18,525 nucleotides of DNA from Fen-549 sp964636655 (GCA_964636655.1 CAZWTK010000039.1:1-18525); one strand, 5' to 3'. Shown: positions 7,627 to 14,510, counted from the stretch's first letter. Made by a program: numbers and translations. Notes: generated by a model not told the origin, from the sequence alone.

Positions 7627-8363
7627 CAGTCCCTTTCTGTGGTCGAGCTGTCGAGGTGTATGCCGCATTCCAGCTTGTCGGAATCCGACCAACGTCCCGC
7701 CCGCTCTTCCTCGTCGGGACGCGTCGGGCGCGTGCATGGGATGCAACCGATCGAACGGTAGCCGATGTCGTGAAGCGGGTTGTAGGGGATCTCGTTGACT
7801 GTGAGATAGGCCCAGACCCCTTTCTCGCTCCAGTCGGCGAAGGGGTGGATCCTCCAGACGCCGTAGCGCTCCGACCACTGAATCTTCTTCAGGCCGGCCC
7901 GGCTCGGCGCCTGGTCGCGACGAACACCCGAAATCCAGGCGTCGTACGGCGCGAGCGCGCGCTCGAGCGGCTCGACCTTGCGAATGTGACAGCAGTGGTC
8001 GGGATCGCGCTCCCAGAGGTTCGGGCCCTCCTGCAGATGCTGCTCTGCGACCGAGATGATCTCCGGCCGGATCAGGTTCAGGCCGTAGCGTTCGACCAGG
8101 AGGTCGCGCAAGGCGTACGTCTCGCGGAAGAAGAGCTGGGTGTCGAGCTCGATCACGTCGATCTTCAGGTCGAGCGCCGAGAGCATGTGAACGAGCGCCG
8201 AGGAGTGCTTCTGCCAGGAGCAAGTGAGGCAGAGCCGCTCTCCGAACTGCTCGGCGGCCCAGCTCAGAAGCTCTTCTGCCGACAGCGGCTCGACTTCGTG
8301 CACGAGCTGCTCCGCGAGCTCCGACGAGTACTCGAGCCCCGGGCGCGAATCACTCATTTTCAT
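7626..8363 (-). CDS. cysH: Fe-S type APS/PAPS reductase
   Basis: This 245-aa PAPS-reductase-family (PP-loop) enzyme releases sulfite from APS or PAPS using thioredoxin-type electrons. Residues 44-55 (LCLTCSWQKHSS) form the nucleotide loop. The [4Fe-4S] ligands of assimilatory APS reductases are present: C124-C125 (in DHCCHIRKVEPL) and C207-x2-C210 (in SIGCIPCTRPT). The catalytic cysteine is C233 in ECGIH. Escherichia coli-type PAPS reductases lack the four cluster cysteines, so APS is the more likely substrate, although some Fe-S enzymes accept both. No C-terminal thioredoxin domain is fused. The start is ATG 8361-8363 or 8355-8357; either overlaps the end of comA. The downstream gene is cysC. 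Confidence 0.93.
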   Translation of the reverse strand: MKMSDSRPGLEYSSELAEQLVHEVEPLSAEELLSWAAEQFGERLCLTCSWQKHSSALVHMLSALDLKIDVIELDTQLFFRETYALRDLLVERYGLNLIRPEIISVAEQHLQEGPNLWERDPDHCCHIRKVEPLERALAPYDAWISGVRRDQAPSRAGLKKIQWSERYGVWRIHPFADWSEKGVWAYLTVNEIPYNPLHDIGYRSIGCIPCTRPTRPDEEERAGRWSDSDKLECGIHLDSSTTERD

Positions 8364-9126
8364 TGCCGAGTATCGCCCTGAGCGTGTCGGAGCGAAGCCC
8401 GAGCCGTAGCGCCTCGAGGCCCAGCGCCTCTTCGGGCGGGATGTTACCCAGGTTCACTTCCGGGCCATACTGGGCGATGAGCCAGGCCTGAGCAGTTTTC
8501 ACCGGCGCTTCGAAGACGAGATCGTTGATCGGAACTTCATGCGCGATCTCCTCCACGAGCCCCGAGCGCATCTCGCCCGAGGGACGGAAAATTCCGGCGG
8601 TACCGCCCTCTCTTCCCTCCGTGATTACCTTCCAGGAGCCGGCGGCAAGCTCTTCTTTGATCCACCTCACCCACTCGTAGGGCGCGAATATGACCTCCGC
8701 ATCCTTCGAGCCGACTTCGGACAGAACGGTGAAGTCGCGCGCGAAGTCGGCGATCAACTCGAGCTTGCGCTCGCGCGGGAGGTCGATCGTGCCGTCCGAG
8801 ATCTCGACGTGCGTCAAGCCGTTGGCCGACATCCAGCGCTTGTACCCGTCGAGCTTGTTCAGCGTGTAGGAAACCTCGAAAAGCGTTCCGCCACAGACAA
8901 CCGGTGTATCCAGCGAGCGGTAGAGGGCGATCTTCTCGGCGAGGTTGCAGGTTATGTACGAGGAGCCCCACCCGAACTTCACGACGTCGATGTAGTCGCC
9001 GGCAACCTCGTAGAGGCCCTCGACGGCGGCGAGAGTCAAGCCCTTGTCGAAGATGTGCGTGATTCCCTGAGAACGCGGCTTGCAGCAGCGGACCGGGAGA
9101 TCGAGGAATCCGTCAGAGGCGGGCAT
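8350..9126 (-). CDS. comA: Phosphosulfolactate synthase (ComA family)
   Basis: The 258-aa protein matches the ComA family, which adds sulfite to phosphoenolpyruvate to make (R)-2-phospho-3-sulfolactate, the first step of archaeal coenzyme M synthesis and of sulfolactate formation in Bacillus spores. It has a predicted TIM-barrel layout with KFGWGSS (50-56), CGGTLFE (78-84), EISDGTI (108-114), VLSEVGSKD (134-142) and a later VFEAP motif around residue 210. The start ATG (9124-9126) has GGAG seven bases upstream. It overlaps the start of cysH by 14 bases, so the enzyme that makes sulfite and one that consumes it are co-translated. Related Hsa32-like proteins in plants lack this activity, so chemistry should be taken as family-based. 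No ComB or ComC homolog lies in the window. Confidence 0.88.
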   Translation of the reverse strand: MPASDGFLDLPVRCCKPRSQGITHIFDKGLTLAAVEGLYEVAGDYIDVVKFGWGSSYITCNLAEKIALYRSLDTPVVCGGTLFEVSYTLNKLDGYKRWMSANGLTHVEISDGTIDLPRERKLELIADFARDFTVLSEVGSKDAEVIFAPYEWVRWIKEELAAGSWKVITEGREGGTAGIFRPSGEMRSGLVEEIAHEVPINDLVFEAPVKTAQAWLIAQYGPEVNLGNIPPEEALGLEALRLGLRSDTLRAILGNENE

Positions 9127-9170
9127 AGATGTTCTCCAATCGTTTACGGGGAGTTTCCTGAAGATCGTGA

Positions 9171-9421
9171 TTAGGCGGAGTTTCCATGACTGTCGATCCC
9201 GACGGCGAGAGAACCCAGATCTTCGACGCGTCTCCCCCGGAGGCGCTCGGGCATCGTCTCTTCCCAGGCGACCTGTTCGATCTCCTCGACTCGTGTCGTC
9301 TCGAACGCTCCCGCGCCGTCAACGATAGCGAGCCAGACCGTCCCCGAGCGCCACATCGGCTCGATCGCAACGTTCGAGAGAGCCTCCCGACGTCAATCGC
9401 TCGCGCGCCGCTCGCCGGCAT
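9171..9421 (-). CDS. Small hypothetical protein, apparently frameshifted
   Basis: A consensus Shine-Dalgarno sequence (AGGAGG, eight bases before) precedes an ATG at 9419-9421 that directly follows the stop of the upstream gene (TAGATG). Read straight through, that frame gives an implausible Arg/Ser-rich peptide. The balanced, acidic coding sequence lies in another frame and runs to the stop at 9171; it contains MWRSGTVWLAIVDGAG and VEEIEQVAWEETMPE. The two frames join if two bases are dropped from the CTCTCTC tract at 9376-9382, giving about 82 aa with a smooth junction (...AIDVGRLSNVAIEPMW...). Either there is a real frameshift, a sequence error, or the protein starts internally at ATG 9356 (61 aa) with no good ribosome site. 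No family was recognised. It lies 44 bp before comA in the sulfur operon. Confidence 0.5.
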
Positions 9422-9703
9422 CTACCGTTCCTCCTCCCGGGCGGCGTCGGCGGCACGCGCGAGCCTGAGCGCCAGCTCCTCGACCGTGCGCGGATCCATG
9501 TACAGCTCCAGGTCGCCATCCATCTCGTGCGAGATGAAAAGCGAGACCTGCCCCTCGCCGGTCGCACTGGCGTAGACGAGAACCTCGTCACCGGTGTCGA
9601 GGCTCTCGAAGCGGAACGCGCCGTCGCTCAACCCGTTTCCGTTCTCGTTCAATTCGATGTCGTCCACGATCGTCTCCGCCGAAGAAGGATCGCTGAAAAG
9701 CAT
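9422..9703 (-). CDS. Small acidic hypothetical protein, first gene of sulfur operon
   Basis: This 93-aa acidic soluble protein (start ATG 9701-9703) has no signal peptide or membrane segment and no cysteine. Strand-like segments FRFESLDTGDEVLVYASA and QVSLFISHEMDGDLELYMD suggest a small beta-rich fold, followed by an Ala/Arg/Glu-rich C-terminal helix. I do not recognise the family. Its last codons contain the ribosome binding site of the next small gene, so the two are tightly coupled, and it is probably the first gene transcribed from the AT-rich spacer at 9704-9782. A role in the sulfur operon is inferred from position only. The ribosome site for this gene itself is weak. Confidence 0.65.
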   Translation of the reverse strand: MLFSDPSSAETIVDDIELNENGNGLSDGAFRFESLDTGDEVLVYASATGEGQVSLFISHEMDGDLELYMDPRTVEELALRLARAADAAREEER

Positions 9704-9782
9704 AGCTGCCCGAGTGCTGATCGAGTTAATTTGGTTTATTACACGAATACGGTCTTCTAATTGTATGAGCTGTGAGCGGTTT
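9704..9782 (-). promoter_or_regulatory. AT-rich putative promoter region of the sulfur operon
   Basis: About 80 bases of unusually AT-rich sequence lie upstream of the first operon gene, after the MMPL terminator hairpin. A dyad TAAT (9727-9730)-N7-ATTA (9738-9741) is the kind of site a LysR-type regulator may bind, and a TACAAT hexamer occurs on the minus strand near 9758-9763. I cannot assign exact -35/-10 elements. Confidence 0.4.
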
Positions 9783-9818
9783 CAGAGCCGCGACGCCCCC
9801 AAGATCGTCGCGGCTCTG
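9783..9818 (-). terminator. Perfect 13-bp hairpin after the MMPL gene
   Basis: CAGAGCCGCGACG (9783-9795) and CGTCGCGGCTCTG (9806-9818) pair perfectly around a 10-base loop, starting 14 bases after the MMPL stop. No T-run follows, so it would be a U-less terminator of the kind common in actinobacteria. It separates the MMPL gene from the sulfur operon. Confidence 0.6.
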
Positions 9819-9832
9819 TAGGTGGTGTCCCC

Positions 9833-12043
9833 TCAATCGAGGGCGGGAGCCAACTCGCCCCTGAGGGCAGACTGCTCATGCCGCCCGAAGCGGGTCGTCG
9901 GCAACCATTCCAACCAGCGTGGCAGGTACCAGTTCCAGCGGCCGAGCAGTTTCATCGCCGAGGGCAGCAGGACGGCGCGGATGATCGTGGCATCGATCAG
10001 AATCGCTATCGCCAGTCCGAAGCCGGTTTCCTTCATCTCGATCAGGCGCAGACCGGCAAAGATCCCGAACACCGCCACCATCACCACAGCAGCCGCAGTC
10101 ACCGTCCCGGCGGTGGAAAGGATCGAGCGCTCGACCGCCGTCTCGGTATCGACACCGCGGTCAACCTGCTCCTTGATCCGACTCAGAATGAAGACGTGAT
10201 AGTCCATCGAAAGCCCGAACAGGATCACGAAGAGAAACAGCGGCAGCCAGGAGACGATGCTCCCGGATGCCTCGAAACCGAGCAGCGAGTCGCCCCAGCC
10301 CCACTGGAAGACCGCCACCAGCACGCCGTAGCTGGCCGCCACCGAGAGCAGATTGAGGATCAGCGCCTTGATCGGGACGACGATCGAGCGGAAGGTCACG
10401 AGCAGGAGCAGGAAGGCCAGTCCCAGCACGAAGGTGAAGACGACCGGCATTCGCGACGCGATCATCGTGTTGAAGTCCTTCGTGCCGGCCGCCTCGCCGG
10501 TGACGGCGACCTCGGCGCCCGGGATCTTTGCCACCGTTGCCGGGATCAGATCCTTGCGCAGGGTCGAGAGAGCGGCCATGGACGCATCGTTGGTTCCGTC
10601 TCCCGCCAGCGGGACGTCGATCGAAGCGAGCCTGCCGTCGGCGCTGATCCTGACGTCGATCGGCTCGAACATCTTTCCGCTCGCAACCGCCTGCCGGCGC
10701 AGGCTCTCGATCGCCGTGGTCGCTTGCGCCGAGCGGAGATTCGGCGCTTCGACGACGACGCTCGCCGGTACCTGGGCGCCGGGGAAAGTGGCGTTGATCG
10801 CCTTATAGGCCTTGACCGTTTGGAAGCTCGCAGGCATATCGACCATGCTCGGGATCGCCGTTCGCATGCTCAGCGCCGGGAATGCCAGGCAAAGCAGCAC
10901 GGCGACGGAGCAGAGCACCGACGCGAACGGGTGCCCGAGCACGGGACGCAGGATCGCCGACCAGAGGCGCGAGTCGCCGCTTCGTTTTCCGTTGCGGCGA
11001 AGGAGACGAATCCCTCCCTTTTCGACCTTGTCTCCGAGCCGCGACAGCAGCGCCGGGAGAACCGTCAGCGAGCCGATCATGGCGCCCGCGACCACGACCA
11101 TCGTGGCGACACCCATCGAGCTGAAGGTCGAGTCGTTGGCGAGCAGCAGCCCGGCCATGGCGATCAGCACGGTCAACCCGGAGATCAGTACGGCCTGGCC
11201 GGAGGTGGCCGCCGTTCGCTTGAGCGCGGCGCGCGGCTCGAGCCCAGCGGCGCGCTCCTCGCGCTCGCGGCGAAGGTAGAAGAGCGAGTAGTCGACACCC
11301 ACCGCCATCCCGATCAGCAGGACCATCGGCGCCGTGATGTCCGAGGCGGGCAGCACGTGGCTGATCATCGCGCTCAGACCGATCGCCGCCAGCACCGCCG
11401 AGAAGGCGAGCACAACCGGAAGGCTGGCGGCAACAAGCGCCCCGAAGGCGACCAGCATGATCGCCAGGGTAATCGGCAGCGACAGAACCTCGGCGCGGCG
11501 GAAGTCTTCGGCCACAGCCTTGTCGGCCTCTCGATTGGCGCTCAGCCAGCCGAACTCGAACACTCTCAATCTCGGGTGCGCCTTTTTCACCTGCGCTACC
11601 GCCGACTCGACACCGGCGATGTTAGTCTCGGCGTCCTTCTCGACGAACTCGACGTCGACGAGCAGCGAGTGCCCGTCCTCGGCGACGACTCCTCCCGCCT
11701 GGCCCAGTCCGACCGGCGTGCGCACACGGCTAACACCGTTGCTGCTCTCGAGCCGTCGAACCAGGTCTTTCACGGTCGCCCGAAAGGCCGCGTCCGAGAC
11801 CGTCAACTCGGAGCTTTGAATCAGCAGATTCTCGACCGGGGGCCCCTCGAAGTCGGCCTTGCTTAGCATCTTCTCGGCACGGCCGGCCTCGCCCGGGCTG
11901 TTCTCGTTATCCGCCATCCGCGTGCCGACGGCGCTTCCGACGACGATCGCGATGAGCGCGAAGGCAAGCCAGCCGAAAAGTGCCTTCTTCCAGTTTCGTG
12001 CGCTCCAGCCGCCGACGCGCTCTACGAGATTCGCCCTCTTCAT
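9833..12043 (-). CDS. MMPL/RND-family membrane transporter
   Basis: This 736-aa protein (from ATG 12041-12043) has two repeats, each with one helix, a large extracytoplasmic domain and five more helices, the architecture of the MMPL subgroup of RND transporters. Family motifs are GMAVGVDYSLFYLRREREER near residue 250 and FGLSMDYHVFILSRIKE near 610; the Asp-Tyr pairs are the proton-relay positions. MMPL proteins export lipids, glycolipids or small toxic compounds. A TTG at 12050-12052 is an alternative start three codons upstream; I prefer the ATG, which has GAGG just before it. Upstream is a 34-base imperfect palindrome, and downstream a strong hairpin, so it is probably a single-gene unit. 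The cargo cannot be inferred. A long open frame on the opposite strand is a codon-bias shadow. Confidence 0.9.
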   Translation of the reverse strand: MKRANLVERVGGWSARNWKKALFGWLAFALIAIVVGSAVGTRMADNENSPGEAGRAEKMLSKADFEGPPVENLLIQSSELTVSDAAFRATVKDLVRRLESSNGVSRVRTPVGLGQAGGVVAEDGHSLLVDVEFVEKDAETNIAGVESAVAQVKKAHPRLRVFEFGWLSANREADKAVAEDFRRAEVLSLPITLAIMLVAFGALVAASLPVVLAFSAVLAAIGLSAMISHVLPASDITAPMVLLIGMAVGVDYSLFYLRREREERAAGLEPRAALKRTAATSGQAVLISGLTVLIAMAGLLLANDSTFSSMGVATMVVVAGAMIGSLTVLPALLSRLGDKVEKGGIRLLRRNGKRSGDSRLWSAILRPVLGHPFASVLCSVAVLLCLAFPALSMRTAIPSMVDMPASFQTVKAYKAINATFPGAQVPASVVVEAPNLRSAQATTAIESLRRQAVASGKMFEPIDVRISADGRLASIDVPLAGDGTNDASMAALSTLRKDLIPATVAKIPGAEVAVTGEAAGTKDFNTMIASRMPVVFTFVLGLAFLLLLVTFRSIVVPIKALILNLLSVAASYGVLVAVFQWGWGDSLLGFEASGSIVSWLPLFLFVILFGLSMDYHVFILSRIKEQVDRGVDTETAVERSILSTAGTVTAAAVVMVAVFGIFAGLRLIEMKETGFGLAIAILIDATIIRAVLLPSAMKLLGRWNWYLPRWLEWLPTTRFGRHEQSALRGELAPALD

Positions 12044-12079
12044 CGTCCTCAACCCCCGGGTCGCTTGTAGTCAGCCCAA

Positions 12080-12113
12080 GCCTCACTCCGCCAGGTGTAG
12101 AGCGGAATGAGGC
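12080..12113. promoter_or_regulatory. Imperfect 34-base palindrome upstream of MMPL gene
   Basis: GCCTCACTCCGC (12080-12091) and GCGGAATGAGGC (12102-12113) are inverted copies with one mismatch, 10 bases apart, and lie 37 bases before the MMPL start. Its size and symmetry suit a dimeric repressor (TetR-type repressors often control such transporters) or a leader hairpin. Confidence 0.35.
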
Positions 12114-12151
12114 AGGCCCGCAGACGGCGGTTCGGGAAGCAGGCATCCTCG

Positions 12152-12171
12152 GGGTGCGGATAACCGCACCC
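12152..12171. terminator. Compact hairpin between regulator and MMPL gene
   Basis: GGGTGCGG (12152-12159) and CCGCACCC (12164-12171) form a perfect 8-bp stem with a four-base loop. It lies 57 bases past the stop of the minus-strand response regulator. No T-run follows on that strand, while GTTCTTT follows on the plus strand. It is probably a terminator of the regulator transcript. Confidence 0.45.
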
Positions 12172-12227
12172 GTTCTTTGAGCGACGAGCGATCAGTCGCG
12201 GGAGAGCAGTCGCGGCGGGCGAAAGAC

Positions 12228-12875
12228 CTACTCGGCGCGCAGAAAGGCCAAGACCGCGAGTACGCGACGATGCTGCTCGCGCGAAGCGGGTAGGCGCAGC
12301 TTGGCGAAGATGCTGGTCACGTGTTTCTCGACCGCGCGCTCGGTGACCACGAGGCGAGCGGCGATCGCGGCGTTCGACAGGCCCTCGGCCATCAGTGAGA
12401 GCACCTCGCGCTCGCGCGGCGTCAGTTCCGCGACCGGGTCCTCGCGCCGGCGCCTACCGACCAGGCGAGAGACGATCTCCGGATCGAGCGCGGAACCTCC
12501 TTCGCCGACGCGGCGCACGGCCGAGAGGAACTGCTCGACGTCGGAGACGCGGTCCTTGAGCAGATAGCCCACACCCTCGGCGCTTTCGGAAAGTAGCTCC
12601 AGCGCGTACTCCGACTCGAGATAGGCGGATAGAACGAGTACCCCGGTTTTCGGAAGCTCCTGGCGAATCTGCTTGGCGGCGCGTAGGCCCTCGTCGGTTT
12701 GAGTGGGCGGCATGCGGATGTCGACCACCGCAACGTCCGGGTGATAGCTGCGCACCTTCAGGATCAGCTCCTCGGCGGTTCCGGCCTGGCCCACCACCTC
12801 GAAGCCCGCGTCCTCCAGGAGATGGGCGATCCCCTCTCTCAGGAGAACCGAGTCCTCGGCTACCACGACGCGCAC
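12228..12875 (-). CDS. NarL/LuxR-type response regulator
   Basis: This 215-aa regulator has an N-terminal receiver domain (acidic pair E7/D8, phospho-acceptor D52 in VVDIRMPP, and Lys in YLLKDRV near residue 105) and a C-terminal LuxR helix-turn-helix beginning LTPREREVLSLMAEGLSN at about residue 150. It would bind DNA as a dimer after phosphorylation by a sensor kinase. No kinase gene is present in the window. The start is GTG 12873-12875; no strong ribosome site is seen. A promoter-like pair is found in the gap before it, and a hairpin after it. A second receiver protein lies 82 bp upstream on the same strand. The regulated genes are unknown; the MMPL gene downstream is a candidate by position. 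Confidence 0.92.
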   Translation of the reverse strand: MRVVVAEDSVLLREGIAHLLEDAGFEVVGQAGTAEELILKVRSYHPDVAVVDIRMPPTQTDEGLRAAKQIRQELPKTGVLVLSAYLESEYALELLSESAEGVGYLLKDRVSDVEQFLSAVRRVGEGGSALDPEIVSRLVGRRRREDPVAELTPREREVLSLMAEGLSNAAIAARLVVTERAVEKHVTSIFAKLRLPASREQHRRVLAVLAFLRAE

Positions 12876-12923
12876 GGAGTCACCATCCCGGGTTGGAAGT
12901 TCCTCAACTGCCGAGCAGCCTCT

Positions 12924-12952
12924 AGCCTAGCGAGACCACGGCTCAGTATCGA
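12924..12952 (-). promoter_or_regulatory. Promoter-like pair before the NarL-type regulator
   Basis: On the minus strand TCGATA (12947-12952) and TAGGCT (12924-12929) are 17 bases apart. They fit the TNGANA/TANNNT pattern and lie 48 bases before the GTG at 12875. This would allow transcription separate from the receiver gene just upstream. Confidence 0.35.
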
Positions 12953-12956
12953 TCTC

Positions 12957-13325
12957 TCATTTCGCAAGGGCGGCGATCGCCGCGCCCGAGAGATCGCCCT
13001 TGGGCACGAAGCCTTTTGCGCCGCTCTCGGCGATGGACGCGCCGTAATCGCCCGCGTCACGCGAAGAGGTGAGGACGATCGTCGCTCTCTCCCCCCGTCG
13101 CCGTAGCTCTTCGGTGACCACGAAGCCGTCGATATCAGGGAGCTGAATATCGAGCAGCACGAGGTCGGGAGAAAGCTCCCCGGCGAGCTCGATCGCGTCA
13201 CGACCGTTCGCCGCCTCGCCCACGACGACGAAGCCCTCGGCCTCGAGCAGCTGCCGGGCGCTGGTGCGAAAGGCCTTGTGATCGTCGACTATCAGAACTG
13301 TGGTCACAGGCTCATCGTGGCACAT
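12957..13325 (-). CDS. Single-domain receiver (response regulator)
   Basis: This 122-aa protein, from ATG 13323-13325, is a receiver domain only. Acidic pair D14/D15 (LIVDDHKAF), phospho-acceptor D59 (LLDIQLPDIDGF), T86 (LTSS) and K109 (FVPKGDL) are all visible. The sequence resembles the receiver half of NarL-type regulators (FVPKGDLSGAAI), so it may be a regulator that lost its DNA-binding half; the frame stops right after helix 5. GAGG lies eight bases before this ATG. An in-frame GTG at 13307 is an equally reasonable start and begins close to the domain edge; upstream codons to 13355 look non-coding. It is followed by the NarL-type regulator on the same strand and has no adjacent kinase. 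Confidence 0.85.
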   Translation of the reverse strand: MCHDEPVTTVLIVDDHKAFRTSARQLLEAEGFVVVGEAANGRDAIELAGELSPDLVLLDIQLPDIDGFVVTEELRRRGERATIVLTSSRDAGDYGASIAESGAKGFVPKGDLSGAAIAALAK

Positions 13326-13395
13326 CGGCCCGCCCTCGCCGGTACGGGCATCCACACAGTTGGGGGGCGGTTGCGCCTATGCGATCTCGGGAGGC

Positions 13396-14289
13396 TCAGG
13401 ATAGGCGCTCGCGTGCGAAGGCGAGAAACGCCTCCGCGACCCGAGTCAGCGAACGGCCGCTGGCTCGCACCAGCGATATCTCGCGGGCCGGATCTACACC
13501 TTCCACGCGTACGCAGGCGAGCTGTCCCGCTGCCAGCTCGGTCTCGAGCGCGGAGCGCGCGATGAAGCCGATTCCGTAGCCGCCCATCACCGCCGAGCGC
13601 ACCGACTCCTGGAGCCCGAGCTCCAGACGGATATCGAGATCTCGCATGCGTACGCCGTGCTGGCGCAGCTCGTCTTCCAGCAGCTGCCGCACTCCGCCGC
13701 CCTCCTGCATCACGATCAAAGACTCGCCGCGCAACTCCTCGAGCGAGATGGTGCGATCGGCGAAGTGGTGATCGGGCGGGCAGGCGAGAACGACCTCATC
13801 GCGGAAGAACGGCTCGAAGACGACGCCGCGGTGCTTGCGGGCGGCGCCGACGACGCCGAGCTCGATCTCCCGTTCGGCGACGCGTTCGACCACCCTCTGG
13901 GTGTCGAAGACCGACAGGGAGATCGTCACCGCCGGCGAGCGGCGCTGGAATTCACAGAGCAAGAGAGGTAGAACCCGGTCGCCCGGCCCCGTCGAGGAGC
14001 CGATCTCGAGCCGACCGTGCAGCTCGCCCTCCTCGACGCTGGCAACCTCGTTCTGCAGCTGTTCCTCGAGCGCCATCAGCCGCTGCGCGCCGCGATAGAG
14101 ACGTTGCCCGGCCTCTGTCGGCTCGACTCGCCGGCCGGAGCGATCGAGCAACCGCTGCCCGAACCGCTCCTCGAGCGCCCTTATCTGCATGCTGACGGCG
14201 GGCTGAGTCACACCCAACCGCTCGGCGGCGTGCGAGAAAGAATGCAACTCGACGACGGCGCAGAAGGCTGCAAGCTGCCGCGTATCCAT
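13396..14289 (-). CDS. LysR-family transcriptional regulator
   Basis: This 297-aa protein has an N-terminal winged helix-turn-helix (residues about 2-60) with the LysR signature AAERLGVTQPAVSMQIRALE, and a C-terminal effector-binding domain of the periplasmic-binding-protein type (about 88-290). The late segment LQESVRSAVMGGYGIGFIA resembles the CysB/CysL/CbbR side of the family, whose effectors are small metabolites, but the effector cannot be called. I choose ATG 14287-14289 (MDTRQLAAF) over the GTG two codons upstream. On the minus strand a TAATAT hexamer lies six bases before it, so the mRNA may be leaderless. It is divergent from the sugar transferase gene. An inverted repeat covers its own start region and could mediate autoregulation. 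Control of the sulfur operon is possible but unproven. Confidence 0.93.
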   Translation of the reverse strand: MDTRQLAAFCAVVELHSFSHAAERLGVTQPAVSMQIRALEERFGQRLLDRSGRRVEPTEAGQRLYRGAQRLMALEEQLQNEVASVEEGELHGRLEIGSSTGPGDRVLPLLLCEFQRRSPAVTISLSVFDTQRVVERVAEREIELGVVGAARKHRGVVFEPFFRDEVVLACPPDHHFADRTISLEELRGESLIVMQEGGGVRQLLEDELRQHGVRMRDLDIRLELGLQESVRSAVMGGYGIGFIARSALETELAAGQLACVRVEGVDPAREISLVRASGRSLTRVAEAFLAFARERLS

Positions 14290-14302
14290 AAGCACATATT
14301 AT
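14288..14302. promoter_or_regulatory. LysR-box-like dyad over the regulator start and -10
   Basis: ATAA (14288-14291), seven bases, then TTAT (14299-14302) form a dyad that contains the T-N11-A core of LysR-family sites. It covers the lysR start codon and the minus-strand -10-like TAATAT (14296-14301). Binding here would repress its own gene. Confidence 0.4.
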
Positions 14303-14498
14303 GACTTCGAGCAGATTGAGTCTGCGACGTCGATAACTCGCCTCGGAACGAAGACCCGCCGCCCGGGTGCGATCGGTTGAATGCGATGCCAGGGAGCCCG
14401 GCCGGGACGGAGAGACTCGGACGGGTGCGATATGGGCGAGGTACTTCGTTCTGAATGGAGTTCGATCCGCCTGCGGCGCGTTCGGGCCACGGGAGGGT

Positions 14499-14504
14499 TA
14501 TCCT
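14499..14504 (+). promoter_or_regulatory. -10-like hexamer before the sugar transferase
   Basis: TATCCT ends six bases before the GTG at 14511, a distance expected for a leaderless transcript. No clear -35 is seen. A GGGAGGG stretch (14491-14497) could instead act as a distant ribosome site. The rest of the 14303-14498 gap shows no convincing gene. Confidence 0.3.
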
Positions 14505-14510
14505 CGGGCC

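Noticed and set aside
7627..8223. N-terminal extension of cysC up to 8223
   Set aside because: It lies wholly within cysH and is low-complexity; the ATG at 7626 overlaps the cysH stop and gives the usual APS kinase size.
9878..11866. Long plus-strand open frame (662 codons) opposite the MMPL gene
   Set aside because: Its translation is rich in Arg, His, Asp and Gln with no domain, as expected from an antisense frame in high-GC DNA; the minus strand encodes a clear transporter.
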